Origin: Labrenzia sp. 011
GTDB taxonomy: Bacteria > Pseudomonadota > Alphaproteobacteria > Rhizobiales > Stappiaceae
Reading direction: 5' to 3'
Assembly (NCBI RefSeq): GCF_003075075.1
Contig: NZ_QCYM01000012.1
Location: 62,001 to 126,000 of the forward strand
Length of the DNA: 64,000 nt
Position numbers and translations under genes: made by a program. Position 1 is the stretch's first letter. The number at the start of each line of letters is the position of its first letter. Below, one piece after another: positions 1-9,379 of this stretch. The notes beneath the pieces were generated by a model. The model searched no databases. It worked only from the letters and a program-made list of their open reading frames with translations, and had not been told where the DNA came from.

Positions 1-79
1 TCACCCAGACGCATTTGCGATGCAAACGCTGCCGCGGGCGTCTTCCTGAAACCATGAAGCCGCTAAAACGCGACACGCT

Positions 80-685
80 TCAGGAGTTCACACCCGAGGT
101 TTTCGGCGTCCAGAGAATGCGCTGGAGTTCGGCGTCGAACAGCTCGTTGGACACGGGCAGCCGGTCAAAGGGACCCTGGTAGCCGGGGATGGCGTAGACC
201 AGTTCGACGTTTGAGTGGCCTTCCGACTTGCAGATCGCCATGCCGCGCCAAAGGTTCTTGCCGACGCGGCAATCGGTCCGGGCCGTGCCGACTTCTCCGA
301 AGGTCATGCCGATGCGTTCGCCGTTCGGGCCCTGCAGATGATGGGTCACGCCGTGGACCGCGCGGATCTTGCCGTTCTTGCCCTTGAAAATCTGGAGAAC
401 CTGGAAACCGTCGCTGTTGAAGGCTGCCAGCGCCCATTCGGTGGTGTTTTCCTCGGCGGTCTGGATGCCTTCCGTGGTGAAGCCGGGCAGCGCAGCCTCG
501 ATCGCCTTGGAACTGTAAGGGGTCTCGCCGGTGATCCCGCCGACGTTGTCTTCGGTGATCTGTACCAGCGTCAGGTCCGAGGTCCTGACCAGACGGCCCG
601 ATGTTCCGTCAAAATCGGAGGTGGGAGTGCAGGCGGCTCCCGTAAGAGCGAGTAGACATGCAAAACCGGCAGCTCTTGTACGCAT
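80..685 (-). CDS. DUF1131-family lipoprotein (YfeY-like)
   Basis: A 201-residue protein that resembles E. coli YfeY (DUF1131, RpoE-regulated lipoprotein): a VGGITGETPYSSKAIEAALP segment matches the YfeY region after its signal sequence, followed by a conserved middle (MTFGEVG) and a C-terminal IPGYQGPFDRLP segment. The start is the ATG at 685, which gives MRTRAAGFACLLALTGAAC, a short hydrophobic export signal ending at Cys19. The lipobox is weak (GAAC instead of LxGC), so lipidation is inferred. An in-frame upstream start at 832 would add 49 residues without signal-peptide character and is not preferred. Function is unknown; an envelope location is likely. It lies downstream of the LOG-family gene on the same strand, about 150 bp away. 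Confidence 0.8.
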   Translation of the reverse strand: MRTRAAGFACLLALTGAACTPTSDFDGTSGRLVRTSDLTLVQITEDNVGGITGETPYSSKAIEAALPGFTTEGIQTAEENTTEWALAAFNSDGFQVLQIFKGKNGKIRAVHGVTHHLQGPNGERIGMTFGEVGTARTDCRVGKNLWRGMAICKSEGHSNVELVYAIPGYQGPFDRLPVSNELFDAELQRILWTPKTSGVNS

Positions 686-836
686 AAAAACATCTCGGAA
701 GGGTTTCGCCGCGCCCCGACGGGCCGACTGGACACCGGACTTATCAACTAACGTGTTGTTTGCAAAGGGAGCAGCTTGCCCTGTGGACAATCGGGCCGGG
801 TCAGGCGGGCAAGGCGCGGATTTTCCCAGCATCGGC

Positions 837-1418
837 TCAGGTTTCGTCCCGGGTGATCCATTTGGGAGAAGAGGGCGGGGTGTAGGATTTGAACCGTTCG
901 ATCAGTTCCTCCGGCCCGTCGGCGAAGATCGCCATGTCACGCATTGCCTTCCTGGTGAATCCTTCCTGGGTCTGGTGATCCAGAAAGGCGATGAGGTGAT
1001 CGTAATAGCCTGCGATATTCAGAAAGCCGCAAGGCTTTCGATGATATCCGAGCTGGCCCCAGGTCCAGACCTCGAAGATTTCCTCCAGGGTGCCGACGCC
1101 GCCCGGCAGGGCGACGAAACCGTCGGAGAGATCGGCCATGAGAGCCTTGCGCTCGTGCATCGAGCCGACCAGGTGGAGTTCGGTAAGGCCCTGGTGCCCG
1201 ATCTCCTTTTCCTGAAGGGATTGCGGCAGAACGCCGATCACTTCACCACCGGCGGCAAGCGCCGCATCCGCGACGGTTCCCATCAATCCGACCTTGGCGC
1301 CGCCATAGACCAGCCTGTAGCCCTGTTCGGCGATGACACGGCCGGTTGCCGTCGCCGCCTCGCCGTAGGCTTCGATCGCGCCGTGGCTGGATCCGCAAAA
1401 CACGCAAATGGATTTCAT
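837..1418 (-). CDS. LOG family protein (cytokinin riboside 5'-monophosphate phosphoribohydrolase type)
   Basis: A 193-residue Rossmann-like protein of the LOG/lysine-decarboxylase-like family. It begins [11 protein letters not shown] and carries the family signature PGGVGTLEE at residues 105-113, plus the upstream RK pair (Arg90, Lys91) that acts with the Glu of the signature. Characterised members remove ribose 5-phosphate from (iso)pentenyl-adenosine monophosphate or other nucleotides; in bacteria the physiological substrate is often a nucleoside monophosphate. The start is supported by an AAGGAAG ribosome site 8-9 bases upstream. Length is normal. It follows the M20 peptidase gene on the same strand but a strong hairpin separates them, so it may have its own promoter. 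Confidence 0.9.
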   Translation of the reverse strand: MKSICVFCGSSHGAIEAYGEAATATGRVIAEQGYRLVYGGAKVGLMGTVADAALAAGGEVIGVLPQSLQEKEIGHQGLTELHLVGSMHERKALMADLSDGFVALPGGVGTLEEIFEVWTWGQLGYHRKPCGFLNIAGYYDHLIAFLDHQTQEGFTRKAMRDMAIFADGPEELIERFKSYTPPSSPKWITRDET

Positions 1419-1523
1419 GGATGGCTTCCTTGGAAGTGGGCGGGCTTTCTGCCCGCCGCCGAGATCCGCCTGTTTTCGCAGGACATGCGGGAAAGCGGTG
1501 GTATTGATGGATTTCGAAACAGG

Positions 1524-1559
1524 GGAAGATCCCGCGCCTGCACTGGCGCGGGATCTTCC
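1524..1559 (-). terminator. Perfect 15-bp hairpin downstream of the M20 peptidase
   Basis: Arms at 1524-1538 and 1545-1559 pair without mismatch over 15 bp around a 6-nt loop. It begins 10 bp beyond the stop of the M20 peptidase gene. On the minus strand only a short T stretch follows, so it is a terminator-like or 3'-stabilising element, not a textbook intrinsic terminator. Confidence 0.65.
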
Positions 1560-1568
1560 GGAGCGGGG

Positions 1569-2957
1569 TCAGTCTTCCGCCAGCTCGTTCAGGACCCGGG
1601 CCCAGGACCGGATGCCCTTGTGGAAGCTGGTCAGATTGTATTTTTCATTCGGGGAATGGATCTGGTCATCGTCCTGGCCGAAGCCGATGAGCAGGGAATC
1701 CATACCCAGCATGCGCTTGAAATCGCCGACAATGGGTATGGATCCGCCCATGCCGGTAAGGGCGGCGTCCTTGCCCCATTCGTCCTTGAGGGCCTTCTTG
1801 CCTTTTTCCAGTGCCGGCATGGAGAAGTCGAGGCGCAGGGCCGGGCTGCCTTCCTTGGAAATGAAGTCAACGGTGCAGTCGGCGGGAATCTTCGAGCGCA
1901 CATAGTCGCGGAAGCTCTGCTGGACCTTCTTGGGGTCCTGGTCTCCGACCAGCCGGAAGGTGAATTTGGCGTGCGCCTCGGCCGGGATGACGGTCTTGGA
2001 GCCTGCGCCCTGGTAGCCGCCCCACATGCCGTTCACTTCGGCGGTGGGACGGGTCCAGATATGCTCGAGCGCCGAGCGGTCCTTTTCTCCCCGGGGGTAT
2101 TTCAGTCCGACTTCCCCGAGGAAGTCCTCGACCGAAAATCCGAGTTTCTCCCACATCTGCTTCACCTGGTCCGGCACTTCGATGACGCCGTCATAGAAGC
2201 CGGGCAGGGTGACCCGGCCGTTTTCGTCATGCAGGCCGGCGATGATGTCCGCCACGATGTGGTTGGGATTCTGCGCCGATCCGCCATACATGCCCGAATG
2301 CAGGTCCCGGCTGGCCGCCTTGACGATGATCTCGTCGCCCACCATGCCGCGCAGCATGACCGAGATTGCCGGGGTCGTCGGGTCCCACATGCCGGTGTCG
2401 CACACCAGAGCCAGATCGCAGGACAGTTCCTCCTTGTTGGCTTTCAGGAAGGGATGAAGGGACGGCGAGCCGGATTCCTCCTCGCCCTCGAACAGGATGG
2501 AGACGTCGACGGGAAGATCGCCGGTTTCGGCGATGAAGGCACGGGCGGCTTCGACGAACGTCATGAGCTGTCCCTTGTCGTCGGCTGAGCCCCGGGCGAC
2601 GATCACCTTGGTGCCGTCCTCGCGCGTGACGATGGCGGGGTCGAAGGGATCCCTGTCCCAAAGTTCCAGAGGGTCCACCGGCTGAACGTCGTAATGGCCG
2701 TAGAACAGCACATGAGGTCCCGGCTTTCCGGTCATCCGATGGCCGACAACCATCGGATGGCCACTGGTGCTGCGCACGGTTGCCGCGATTCCGATCGCGT
2801 TCAATTCGCCGGCAAGCCAGTCGGCAGCTTCACGGCAGGGACCGGCAAAGGCGGGGTCCGTGGAAATGCTCTTGATTTTAAGAAGGTGAAACAGACGCTC
2901 GAGGCTGGCTTCGAGATTGGCGTCGATATGCGACAAGACCTTGTCGATGGAACTCAT
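1569..2957 (-). CDS. M20/M25/M40 family metallo-dipeptidase
   Basis: A 462-residue zinc peptidase of the ArgE/DapE/CNDP-like group. The metal-binding motifs are visible: HYD (His88, Asp90) in LFYGHYDVQP, a GSADDKG segment (Asp126/127), and the catalytic glutamates in FEGEEESGS (around residues 157-164), with a lid/dimerisation domain in the middle and a terminal HSPNEKYNL zinc-ligand motif. It should hydrolyse dipeptides or related N-acyl amino acids in the cytoplasm; no signal peptide is seen. An AAGGA ribosome site lies upstream of the ATG. Length is normal for dipeptidase members (about 450-470). Exact substrate cannot be told from sequence. Confidence 0.9.
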   Translation of the reverse strand: MSSIDKVLSHIDANLEASLERLFHLLKIKSISTDPAFAGPCREAADWLAGELNAIGIAATVRSTSGHPMVVGHRMTGKPGPHVLFYGHYDVQPVDPLELWDRDPFDPAIVTREDGTKVIVARGSADDKGQLMTFVEAARAFIAETGDLPVDVSILFEGEEESGSPSLHPFLKANKEELSCDLALVCDTGMWDPTTPAISVMLRGMVGDEIIVKAASRDLHSGMYGGSAQNPNHIVADIIAGLHDENGRVTLPGFYDGVIEVPDQVKQMWEKLGFSVEDFLGEVGLKYPRGEKDRSALEHIWTRPTAEVNGMWGGYQGAGSKTVIPAEAHAKFTFRLVGDQDPKKVQQSFRDYVRSKIPADCTVDFISKEGSPALRLDFSMPALEKGKKALKDEWGKDAALTGMGGSIPIVGDFKRMLGMDSLLIGFGQDDDQIHSPNEKYNLTSFHKGIRSWARVLNELAED

Positions 2958-3096
2958 GACGGATCCTTGGAAATTGAATCGGATACGAGCGGACCGAACA
3001 GACTCGGCCCGTTCCGGAAGATCCTAACAGGCCACAACACGGCAGGGAGCGCAAATGGATATTCCGCTCGCGGGCCTGTTGCACCCGTTCAGCCCG

Positions 3097-5025
3097 TCAG
3101 GCCGCCTGTGAGTCCTTTCCCGGCTGCGCGCCGACATCTTCCGCACCGTTTTCTGCCGGCAGTCCGCTGTCCCTGGACAGATAGACGGTCGAGGAGGGAT
3201 AGGCGAAATGCGAGCCGCTGGCGTCGACTATGGTGCGGATGTCGAAGAGCATCTCTTCCTGTGTTTCTAGGAAGGCGGCATAGTCCGGACAGATCACATA
3301 GGCATAGACTTCGATCTTGACCGCATAGTCGTTGAAACCGATCAAAAGCACACGCATGGGATCGGCGACAACCTTCTCGTTGTCTTTCAGATAATCCCGG
3401 ATCACGACGAGGGTCGCCTTGAGAACTTCGGGTGCGGTCTTGTATTGAAGCGTGAGCGTGTGGCGGAAATGAAACTGGTCGCGTTCGCTGTAGTTTATGA
3501 TCTTGCGCCTGGCGAGATCGGAGTTGGCGATGGTGATGACGGTCCGGTCGAGGGCGCGGATCCGGGTGGATCTGATGCCGATGGATTCGATGGTTCCCGC
3601 CAGTTCGTCGAACTTGCAGAATTCGCCGACGCGCACCATCCGGTCTGCATACAAAATGATGCCGCCGATCAGGTTCTCGATTGTCGGCTGGGCCGCGAGC
3701 GCGATGGCGAGACCGCCGACGCCCAGACCGGCAATGACCCCATAGATCGGAATGCCGATCTGGGTTGCACCGTATCCCAGAACGATGAGAGAGATCGCGA
3801 GGGAAAAGACGCGGAAGCCGGTGCGCAGCAGGCTGACGTCAAGGCCCTGCCGAGCCGTGCCCGGGCTGCTCACGAACCAGAGATAGATCAATTGCAGCAC
3901 GTGATAGACCAGCCAGGCTGTCGCAGACCAGATCACTGCCGTCGTGATGGTTGCGACCGCAACAAGCACCTTGCCGGTAATATTGATCTGTTCCTCACAC
4001 AGGTAGCGGAAAGCCACGGCTCCCAGGATTACGAGAAGGGGGTTCAGAATCGAATGACCGACGCGGGTGCGCTCATCGACCGAAACGGCCCGCCATCGGC
4101 GCCAGCGAACGAAAAAGCCGACGGAGGCCGCATAGACCGCGACGAGAAGGAGGAGCGCGAGCCACTGCCAATAGGCCTGATCAGCCAGATGCAGATGGAG
4201 CCATTCCGGGCCGTCCTGGATGAATTCGTACCAGCGCGGGGCAATGAAGTTTCCGGGGGTGTAGTTATAATACTGGAACAGGTCCTCGCCACGGTCCGCC
4301 TGCAAGGGCAGGGCGCTCACCACGGCATAGTCGCTCGGAATTCTGCGGACGGAATCCTTCGAAAACAGGTAGTGTTCCTGCTGCTCGCCATCCTCCTGGC
4401 GCATGATGCCGATGCTGGTGCTGGGCAGCAGCCATCGTCCGGGCAGACCCGTTCTGTTTGACGAATGCGTGAACTGGCCCGGCGGAAATCCGGGAATGGC
4501 GGAAATGTCGGTGGGGGGGATGCGGTCGAGGATTTCCTGAAGCTGCAGCGCGATCTCAATGCCGGTGCTCTCTCGGGATGTTACCGGAATTTCCGACAGG
4601 TCAAAGGTCTGGGCGGCCTTGTCCAGGAGCGCCGTGATCATGACAAGATCCGCGCGCTGGTCCTCGGTCAGAAAGATGTTATTGCTGTCTTCGTAGTCCT
4701 TCCGCAGGGCGTGCCACAACCGAGACGCTTCCTTCATGATGAAAACAAAGCTTTCCAGTGTGGCGCGGGGACTGGTGGTGTCAGGTGGAGAAATGGGATT
4801 GTCGCGCAGATAGAGCTGCGCCTCTTCGACCGGGTTCTGCTGGACTTCGGGACCGGGCGCAGTTGTGGCGGCGTCCTGCGCAAGTGCGGAGAGCGGGCCA
4901 ACGAGCAGGGCGAGGAGGGCAATGGCCGGCAAAGGCATCCTGATCGCCATCATGACCTTGCGAAACCAGGCGGTCGCGCCGAATGAAACGTCCAGCGACC
5001 GCGGTCTGCTACGAGATGCCAACAT
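3097..5025 (-). CDS. MscS-family mechanosensitive ion channel
   Basis: A 642-residue membrane protein. After an N-terminal signal/anchor (about residues 30-50, ending LSALAQ) comes an approximately 200-residue periplasmic region, then several membrane helices from about residue 285 and the conserved MscS pore/β domain (GLGVGGLAIALAAQPTIENL followed by GGIILYADRMVRVGEF). The C-terminus contains the usual SNSDLA-like and DYAVKIEVYAYV β/α segments. It is an inner-membrane channel that opens on hypo-osmotic stress; the large periplasmic N-terminus resembles the extended MscS/YbdG-YnaI class more than minimal MscS. The ATG at 5025 has AGGAT 9 nt upstream; later in-frame ATGs at about residues 25-30 would also keep the signal. 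It lies apart from its neighbours and seems monocistronic. Confidence 0.88.
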   Translation of the reverse strand: MLASRSRPRSLDVSFGATAWFRKVMMAIRMPLPAIALLALLVGPLSALAQDAATTAPGPEVQQNPVEEAQLYLRDNPISPPDTTSPRATLESFVFIMKEASRLWHALRKDYEDSNNIFLTEDQRADLVMITALLDKAAQTFDLSEIPVTSRESTGIEIALQLQEILDRIPPTDISAIPGFPPGQFTHSSNRTGLPGRWLLPSTSIGIMRQEDGEQQEHYLFSKDSVRRIPSDYAVVSALPLQADRGEDLFQYYNYTPGNFIAPRWYEFIQDGPEWLHLHLADQAYWQWLALLLLVAVYAASVGFFVRWRRWRAVSVDERTRVGHSILNPLLVILGAVAFRYLCEEQINITGKVLVAVATITTAVIWSATAWLVYHVLQLIYLWFVSSPGTARQGLDVSLLRTGFRVFSLAISLIVLGYGATQIGIPIYGVIAGLGVGGLAIALAAQPTIENLIGGIILYADRMVRVGEFCKFDELAGTIESIGIRSTRIRALDRTVITIANSDLARRKIINYSERDQFHFRHTLTLQYKTAPEVLKATLVVIRDYLKDNEKVVADPMRVLLIGFNDYAVKIEVYAYVICPDYAAFLETQEEMLFDIRTIVDASGSHFAYPSSTVYLSRDSGLPAENGAEDVGAQPGKDSQAA

Positions 5026-5337
5026 GATTACCCATCCTAACTATGTGGTCTTTGACAATAGTGGGAAGAGGTAACCAGCCTGTTACTCGGGCGGAAACTC
5101 CTGAATTAAGATGAGTGTCTCGATCCCGCTACGTCAGAGGCGTGCCTTGCACAAGGCCCGCTTTGTGTGCCCAACGTGACGATGTTTCGCCATTTCGCCT
5201 TCATGCGGGAGCTTTCATCCTGAGGAAAAACCTGGAACTTCCGCTCCTGGGATCACGTGACCGTCTCGGAGGGCTCTGGGCGCGCCCTGTCCGGCCGCAC
5301 GCCGTCGAAATGCCGGTCCGCGGCAAGACCGGTGTCG
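5026..5337. other. Spacer between the MscS gene and the HerA-like gene, no gene seen
   Basis: About 310 bp separating two minus-strand genes. It should hold the MscS promoter near its left end, where sequence is more AT-rich (5030-5060). I see no convincing ORF, strong hairpin or repeat. Confidence 0.5.
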
Positions 5338-6897
5338 TCAGTTGCCGCGTTTCAGTGATCCCAGAAGACCGCGTACCAGGGCCCGTCCAAGAGAGGTGCC
5401 GAGACTGCGCGCTGCGGATTTGAGCCCGGCTTCCAGCACGTTGTCCCGTTGGCTGCGGCGGTTCGACCGGCGTTGCGTGCTTTCCCGGCGGGGGCGGTCG
5501 TCCCGGCCGAAATCGGGCAGCTGGAATCCGGACCGGGTCCGGCGCGGTTCGCCGTGCTTGCTCGCCTGTTTTTCTTCCTTTTCCCTGCGGCGCTCTTCCT
5601 GACGCTGGGTTTCCTCCGCACGGCCGGTGAGGATCTCATAGGCGGATCTCCTGTCCCGGGCGCGGTCGTAGATGCCGAAAACCGGACCGGACTGGATGAG
5701 TGTACGCCGTTCGGCCTGGGTGATCGGGCCAAGCCGGGAGGAGGGCGGACGGATCAGCGTGCGTTCCACCACCGAGGGGATGCCCTTGCCTTCCAGCGTG
5801 GATACCAGCGCTTCCCCGACGCCCAGTTCGGTGATGACGCGCTCGGTGTCGAGTTCCGGATTCGGTCGGAAGGTTTCGGCCGCGGCGCGCACGGCCTTCT
5901 GGTCGCGGGGTGTGAAGGCGCGCAAGGCATGCTGAATGCGGTTGCCGAGCTGGGACAGCACGGTTTCGGGCACGTCGAGCGGGTTCTGGGTGACGAAATA
6001 GACCCCGACTCCCTTGGACCGGATCAGGCGCACGACCTGTTCCACCTTTTCGATCAGCACTTTCGGCGCATCGGTGAACAGGAGGTGGGCCTCGTCGAAG
6101 AAGAACACGAGCTTCGGCTTTTCCGGGTCTCCGATTTCGGGCAGTTCCTCGAAGAGCTCGGACAGCAGCCAGAGGAGGAACACCCCGTAAAGCCGCGGCG
6201 AGGTCATCAGCTTGTCGGCAGCGAGGATGTTGACGACACCCCGGCCGTCCGGGGCGGTGCGGATGAAGTCGCGGATGTCGAGCGCCGGTTCTCCGAAGAA
6301 GTTTTCACCGCCCTGGCGCTCCAGCACCAGAAGCCGGCGCTGGATCGCGCCGATGGAGGCCTTCGAGACATTGCCGTAAAGGGTGGACAGCTCGGAGGCA
6401 CGCTCGGCCACATGGGCGAGCATGGCGCGCAGGTCCTTCAGATCCAGAAGCAGGAGCCCCTCGTCGTCGGCCAGTTCAAACAGGACGTTGAGCACGCCTT
6501 CCTGGGTGTCGTTGAGTTCCAGCAGACGGGCCAGCAGCAGCGGGCCTATTTCCGACACCGTGGTGCGGATGGGATGGCCCTGCTCGCCGAAAAGGTCCCA
6601 GAAGACCGCCGGAAAGGCGTCGTAGCCGTAGGTCTTTTCCAGGCCCACGTCCCTTGCCCGTTTTTCAAGGAAGTCCTTGGAGACGCCTTCCGCGGCAAGA
6701 CCCGACAGGTCCCCCTTGATATCGGCGCAGAACACCGGAACGCCGGCTCTGGAAAAGCCTTCCGCCAGGATTTGCAGGGACACGGTCTTGCCCGTACCTG
6801 TTGCGCCTGCAATGAGGCCGTGACGGTTGGCGAGTTTCAGGGCGAGGGTCTCGTCCCTGGTGCTGGCACCGATAAATATGCTGTCTTTTGCCGTCAC
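5338..6897 (-). CDS. HerA-like helicase domain protein (DUF853/YjgR type)
   Basis: A 519-residue P-loop ATPase. Walker A is GATGTGKT at residues 31-38, followed by the DIKGDLSG segment typical of YjgR/DUF853; Walker B is [13 protein letters not shown] near residue 260. An Arg-rich, Glu-rich tail (from about residue 425: many [15 protein letters not shown] residues) and a basic C-terminus follow. The family is related to HerA/FtsK-type translocases but its cellular role is not established. The start is GTG at 6897 with AAGGAG about 11 nt upstream. It is flanked by spacers of over 300 bp, so it is likely transcribed alone. Confidence 0.88.
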   Translation of the reverse strand: MTAKDSIFIGASTRDETLALKLANRHGLIAGATGTGKTVSLQILAEGFSRAGVPVFCADIKGDLSGLAAEGVSKDFLEKRARDVGLEKTYGYDAFPAVFWDLFGEQGHPIRTTVSEIGPLLLARLLELNDTQEGVLNVLFELADDEGLLLLDLKDLRAMLAHVAERASELSTLYGNVSKASIGAIQRRLLVLERQGGENFFGEPALDIRDFIRTAPDGRGVVNILAADKLMTSPRLYGVFLLWLLSELFEELPEIGDPEKPKLVFFFDEAHLLFTDAPKVLIEKVEQVVRLIRSKGVGVYFVTQNPLDVPETVLSQLGNRIQHALRAFTPRDQKAVRAAAETFRPNPELDTERVITELGVGEALVSTLEGKGIPSVVERTLIRPPSSRLGPITQAERRTLIQSGPVFGIYDRARDRRSAYEILTGRAEETQRQEERRREKEEKQASKHGEPRRTRSGFQLPDFGRDDRPRRESTQRRSNRRSQRDNVLEAGLKSAARSLGTSLGRALVRGLLGSLKRGN

Positions 6898-7227
6898 GGT
6901 ATTCCGGTCTCCTTCGAATCCGATCGTCTTTCGCGCAGATTAGAGTGTAAGGCGGTAAATAGGAACCATCGGGCCGCAGCGCATTCGTCCCGTGACCCAG
7001 GGGAATGCAGGGAGCGCGGGGCAGTTGCAATCCGTCGCAAGCCTCGTCCTCTTCGTCCGGAACCCGGAAGCCGGCGCAGCACGGAGAAAAATGCGTGTCT
7101 GCGGTGAGCTGCCCCATCGACGGACCGGCATCCGGCCCTGTATAGAGGGCCAGCTCATTATCAAGTCCATGAACTGGACTGCGCGCTGGGCACACGCGGC
7201 ACCAGCCTGTTCACTTGGGAGATCGGT
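6898..7227. other. Divergent promoter region, HerA-like gene and DUF2267-like gene
   Basis: About 330 bp between genes that diverge. It must contain the promoters of both. A 6-bp inverted repeat (AGTCCA, 5-nt spacer, TGGACT) lies at 7164-7180, 47 bp before the ATG at 7228. No supported ORF lies inside. Confidence 0.5.
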
Positions 7228-7620
7228 ATGGAAGAACTCGTCAACCGGATTATGACAGCAGCCGGAATCGATGAGGATGTTGCCAAGAACGCCATCGGCA
7301 TCATTCTCGGGTTTCTCAACAAGGAAGGCCCTGATGACAAGATGCAGCTCATCTTCGACGCACTTCCGGGAGCCGCCGAACTGGTTTCCGCGCGCGAGCA
7401 GCAGGGCTCCGGCGGAGGATTGCTGGGCGGTCTGGGCAACATGATGGGCGGTGGCATGGGGGCCATGGCGGCGCTAAATGAGTTGACAAATGCCGGTCTC
7501 GACATGAACGGAGTTCAAAGTGTTGTCAAAGAACTCGTATCCTATGCTAAGGAAAAAGCAGGGGAAGACGTTGTGGATGAAGTGATTTCACAAATTCCGG
7601 GACTGAGCCAAATCGTCTGA
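7228..7620 (+). CDS. Small acidic protein, DUF2267-like
   Basis: A 130-residue soluble protein. Residues 1-60 (MEELVNRIMTAAGIDEDVAK onward) form amphipathic helices resembling DUF2267-type proteins; a Gly/Met-rich linker (about residues 60-80) joins them to a second helical segment ending SQIPGLSQIV. No signal peptide or transmembrane helix is apparent. A GGGAG site precedes the ATG. It is followed 46 bp later by the DUF4332 gene, so the two may be cotranscribed. Function unknown. Confidence 0.75.
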   Translation: MEELVNRIMTAAGIDEDVAKNAIGIILGFLNKEGPDDKMQLIFDALPGAAELVSAREQQGSGGGLLGGLGNMMGGGMGAMAALNELTNAGLDMNGVQSVVKELVSYAKEKAGEDVVDEVISQIPGLSQIV

Positions 7621-7666
7621 CTGCCCCAGGGTTCGGTTGCCGGTCTTGATAGGGAGTTCTGTGCGG

Positions 7667-8074
7667 ATGTCTTATTCCATTGCCGAAATCGAGGGCATCG
7701 GCCCGACCTATGCTGCCAAGCTGGGTGAAGTTGGCATCAAGACGACTGGCGCGTTTCTTGAGCGTGCGAAGGACCCGAAGGGGCGCAAGGCTCTTGAGGA
7801 CGAAACAGGGATCGAGGGCAAGCGCATTCTGAAATGGGCCAATATGGCCGACCTGATGCGCATCAGCGGTGTCGGGGAGGAATACTCCGAACTCCTGGAA
7901 GCGGCCGGTGTCGATACGGTGAAGGAACTGCGGAACCGCAATGCGGCCAATCTTGCGGCGAAGATGCAGGAAGTGAACGCGGAAAAGAAACTCGTGCGTC
8001 AGGTTCCCAGTGAAAGCCAGGTGACCAAATGGGTCGATCAGGCCAAGGAACTGCCGCCGATGATGACCTACTGA
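7667..8074 (+). CDS. DUF4332 domain protein with helix-hairpin-helix-like repeats
   Basis: A 135-residue protein beginning MSYSIAEIEGIGPTYAAKL. The repeated phrases IEGIGPTYAAKL and ISGVGEEYSELLEAAGVDTV are helix-hairpin-helix-like motifs characteristic of DUF4332, which suggests nucleic-acid binding, though no role is proven. The ATG at 7667 is preferred to an in-frame TTG 30 bp upstream because AGGGAG lies about 9 nt before it. The protein ends at KELPPMMTY. It is downstream of the DUF2267-like gene and probably in the same transcript. Confidence 0.8.
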   Translation: MSYSIAEIEGIGPTYAAKLGEVGIKTTGAFLERAKDPKGRKALEDETGIEGKRILKWANMADLMRISGVGEEYSELLEAAGVDTVKELRNRNAANLAAKMQEVNAEKKLVRQVPSESQVTKWVDQAKELPPMMTY

Positions 8075-8124
8075 GGCAATCGGCGCGCACCCCGGATCCG
8101 GTCCGGAACTTTCCCCGGTAATTG

Positions 8125-8157
8125 CACAGGGACCGGCTCAAGTCCGGTTTCCCTGTG
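8125..8157 (+). terminator. Imperfect hairpin after the DUF4332 gene
   Basis: CACAGGGA and TTCCCTGTG arms with an inner CCGG/CCGG pairing enclose a 7-nt loop, about 50 bp after the stop at 8074. No T tract follows, so it may be a transcript-end stabiliser and not an intrinsic terminator. Confidence 0.45.
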
Positions 8158-8257
8158 ATGACCGTCTGCCCGGCACGGGCACGCCCGGTTTGTTTATGGC
8201 GTAGGGATGGTCCCCGTCCTCTGCGTCTTTTGCCGAACGAACCGTTTCCCAGCCGCA

Positions 8258-8294
8258 AATCAAAAGACCTCCAATCGGGATCGATTGAAGGTCT
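8258..8294 (-). terminator. Rho-independent terminator of the LuxR-type gene
   Basis: Arms at 8265-8276 and 8283-8294 pair over 12 positions with one mismatch around a 6-nt loop; on the minus strand they run into TTTTGATTT. It lies about 60 bp past the stop of the LuxR-type gene. A second hairpin (8324-8348, GC-rich with CGTTC/GAACG) sits directly behind the stop codon. Confidence 0.7.
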
Positions 8295-8352
8295 GAAGAT
8301 AGATTTCACTGTATCAGGCAGCTCCCCTGCGTTCCGTGGAACGGGGGGGGGC

Positions 8353-9054
8353 TTAAACGCTGATCTGGCCGTAGCGGAGCGCTTCGACGACGGTGTGCGT
8401 CTTGTTGGAAGCGTTCAGCTTGACACTGGCGTTCTGCAGATGTGCGTGGACCGTCCGCTGGGAAATGTCGAGCACGTCGGCAATCTGGCCGGCTGTCTTG
8501 CCATAGGCCGTAAGTTCAAGGACCCTGCGTTCGCGGGTCGACAGGGCGCCCGGGCGCTGGCCGGAGATCACGCCGAGTTCGCGCAGGCGCGAGAAGGCTG
8601 CTGCCGACAGAACCTCAAGGTTGGCAAGATCGTACTTGTTGACCTGAAGGGCGGGGCCGCTTGCGAATACAAATGCTTGGAACGGATAGAGTTCCGTGAC
8701 CGGAACGACGACGATCTGGCTGCCTTCGCCCGCGGAGGCGAGAAGATCGGAATGTTCCATGTCGCCGGCGGTGATGGTCCAGATGCGAGCCCTGTTGGAG
8801 CCGAGGCCGAGCATCAGGGCGCTGTCGTTTGCGGACAGGGACGTGCTTTCAATGCCGTCATTGCGCTGATCGGGCCAACGGAACCGTTGAACGAGATTGT
8901 CGATCGGACGGTTCGGCATCGGCAGGCCGGTGATGAGAATATGGGTGGCTCCCATGCGGCGGAGATTGGATTCCAGAATATCCAGCACGTGGTGAGCGGC
9001 ATTCGCTTCCGAGATTGCTCTGAGTTTACTCTTCAATTCCGTCTGATCAAGCAT
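8353..9054 (-). CDS. LuxR-family transcriptional regulator
   Basis: A 233-residue regulator with an N-terminal sensor-like domain (about residues 1-160, resembling the autoinducer-binding fold) and a C-terminal LuxR HTH (about 165-230: LSTRERRVLELTAYGKTAGQ, then QRTVHAHLQNASVKLNA). The ATG at 9054 is chosen because AAGG lies about 9 nt upstream; for the alternative ATG at 9063 the same AAGG is directly adjacent. The ligand is uncertain: the family's acyl-homoserine-lactone-contacting residues cannot be confirmed by eye and no luxI-type synthase is in the window. It is divergent from mutA across a 508-bp AT-rich spacer, so it is a candidate local regulator, which is only an inference from position. 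Confidence 0.85.
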   Translation of the reverse strand: MLDQTELKSKLRAISEANAAHHVLDILESNLRRMGATHILITGLPMPNRPIDNLVQRFRWPDQRNDGIESTSLSANDSALMLGLGSNRARIWTITAGDMEHSDLLASAGEGSQIVVVPVTELYPFQAFVFASGPALQVNKYDLANLEVLSAAAFSRLRELGVISGQRPGALSTRERRVLELTAYGKTAGQIADVLDISQRTVHAHLQNASVKLNASNKTHTVVEALRYGQISV

Positions 9055-9324
9055 TGTGCACATCCTTAGCGGCTAGTTTTTTGGCCGCATTTTTTTGCAG
9101 ACGCCCGAAATTGCCGGGCATGTCTGCTGATGGGTTAGTCACGTGTCCCGTCCAACCCTTGCAGGCGAAGACCGAACCCGAATGTTGCGCATTTCATTAT
9201 CGGGCGGTAGAAATTCCCATGCGTCAACACCCATAAGCTACAATACAATTGATGATCGTACCAATAGGGAAAAGTGGGGAATTTGACTTAATGCGCCAAA
9301 AATTTGACAGTTTCTTGTCATCTT

Positions 9325-9338
9325 GTGCAAATTCTGCA
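9325..9338 (+). promoter_or_regulatory. Putative operator copy 1 before mutA
   Basis: GTGCAAATTCTGCA. It matches the reverse complement of 9380-9393 at 13 of 14 positions. The site lies 225 bp before the preferred mutA start. The core TGCAAATTnTGCA recalls TTTGCAAA-type motifs reported for ScfR/PccR-like regulators of propionyl-CoA assimilation in alphaproteobacteria; that link is an inference. Confidence 0.45.
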
Positions 9339-9379
9339 GTCTTTCTCATGTCCGACGTCTTCGTTTGTGGAAGAAAAGA

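Noticed and set aside
531..2588. 685-codon plus-strand ORF
   Set aside because: It lies antisense to the LOG and M20 peptidase genes, both with clear motifs; GC-rich codon bias opens such shadow frames.
7164..7180. AGTCCA-TGAAC-TGGACT inverted repeat
   Set aside because: Only 6-bp arms; kept as a note in the spacer but too weak to claim as an operator.
8353..9054. Quorum-sensing pair with a LuxI-type synthase
   Set aside because: No luxI-like gene in the window; LuxR ligand unknown.
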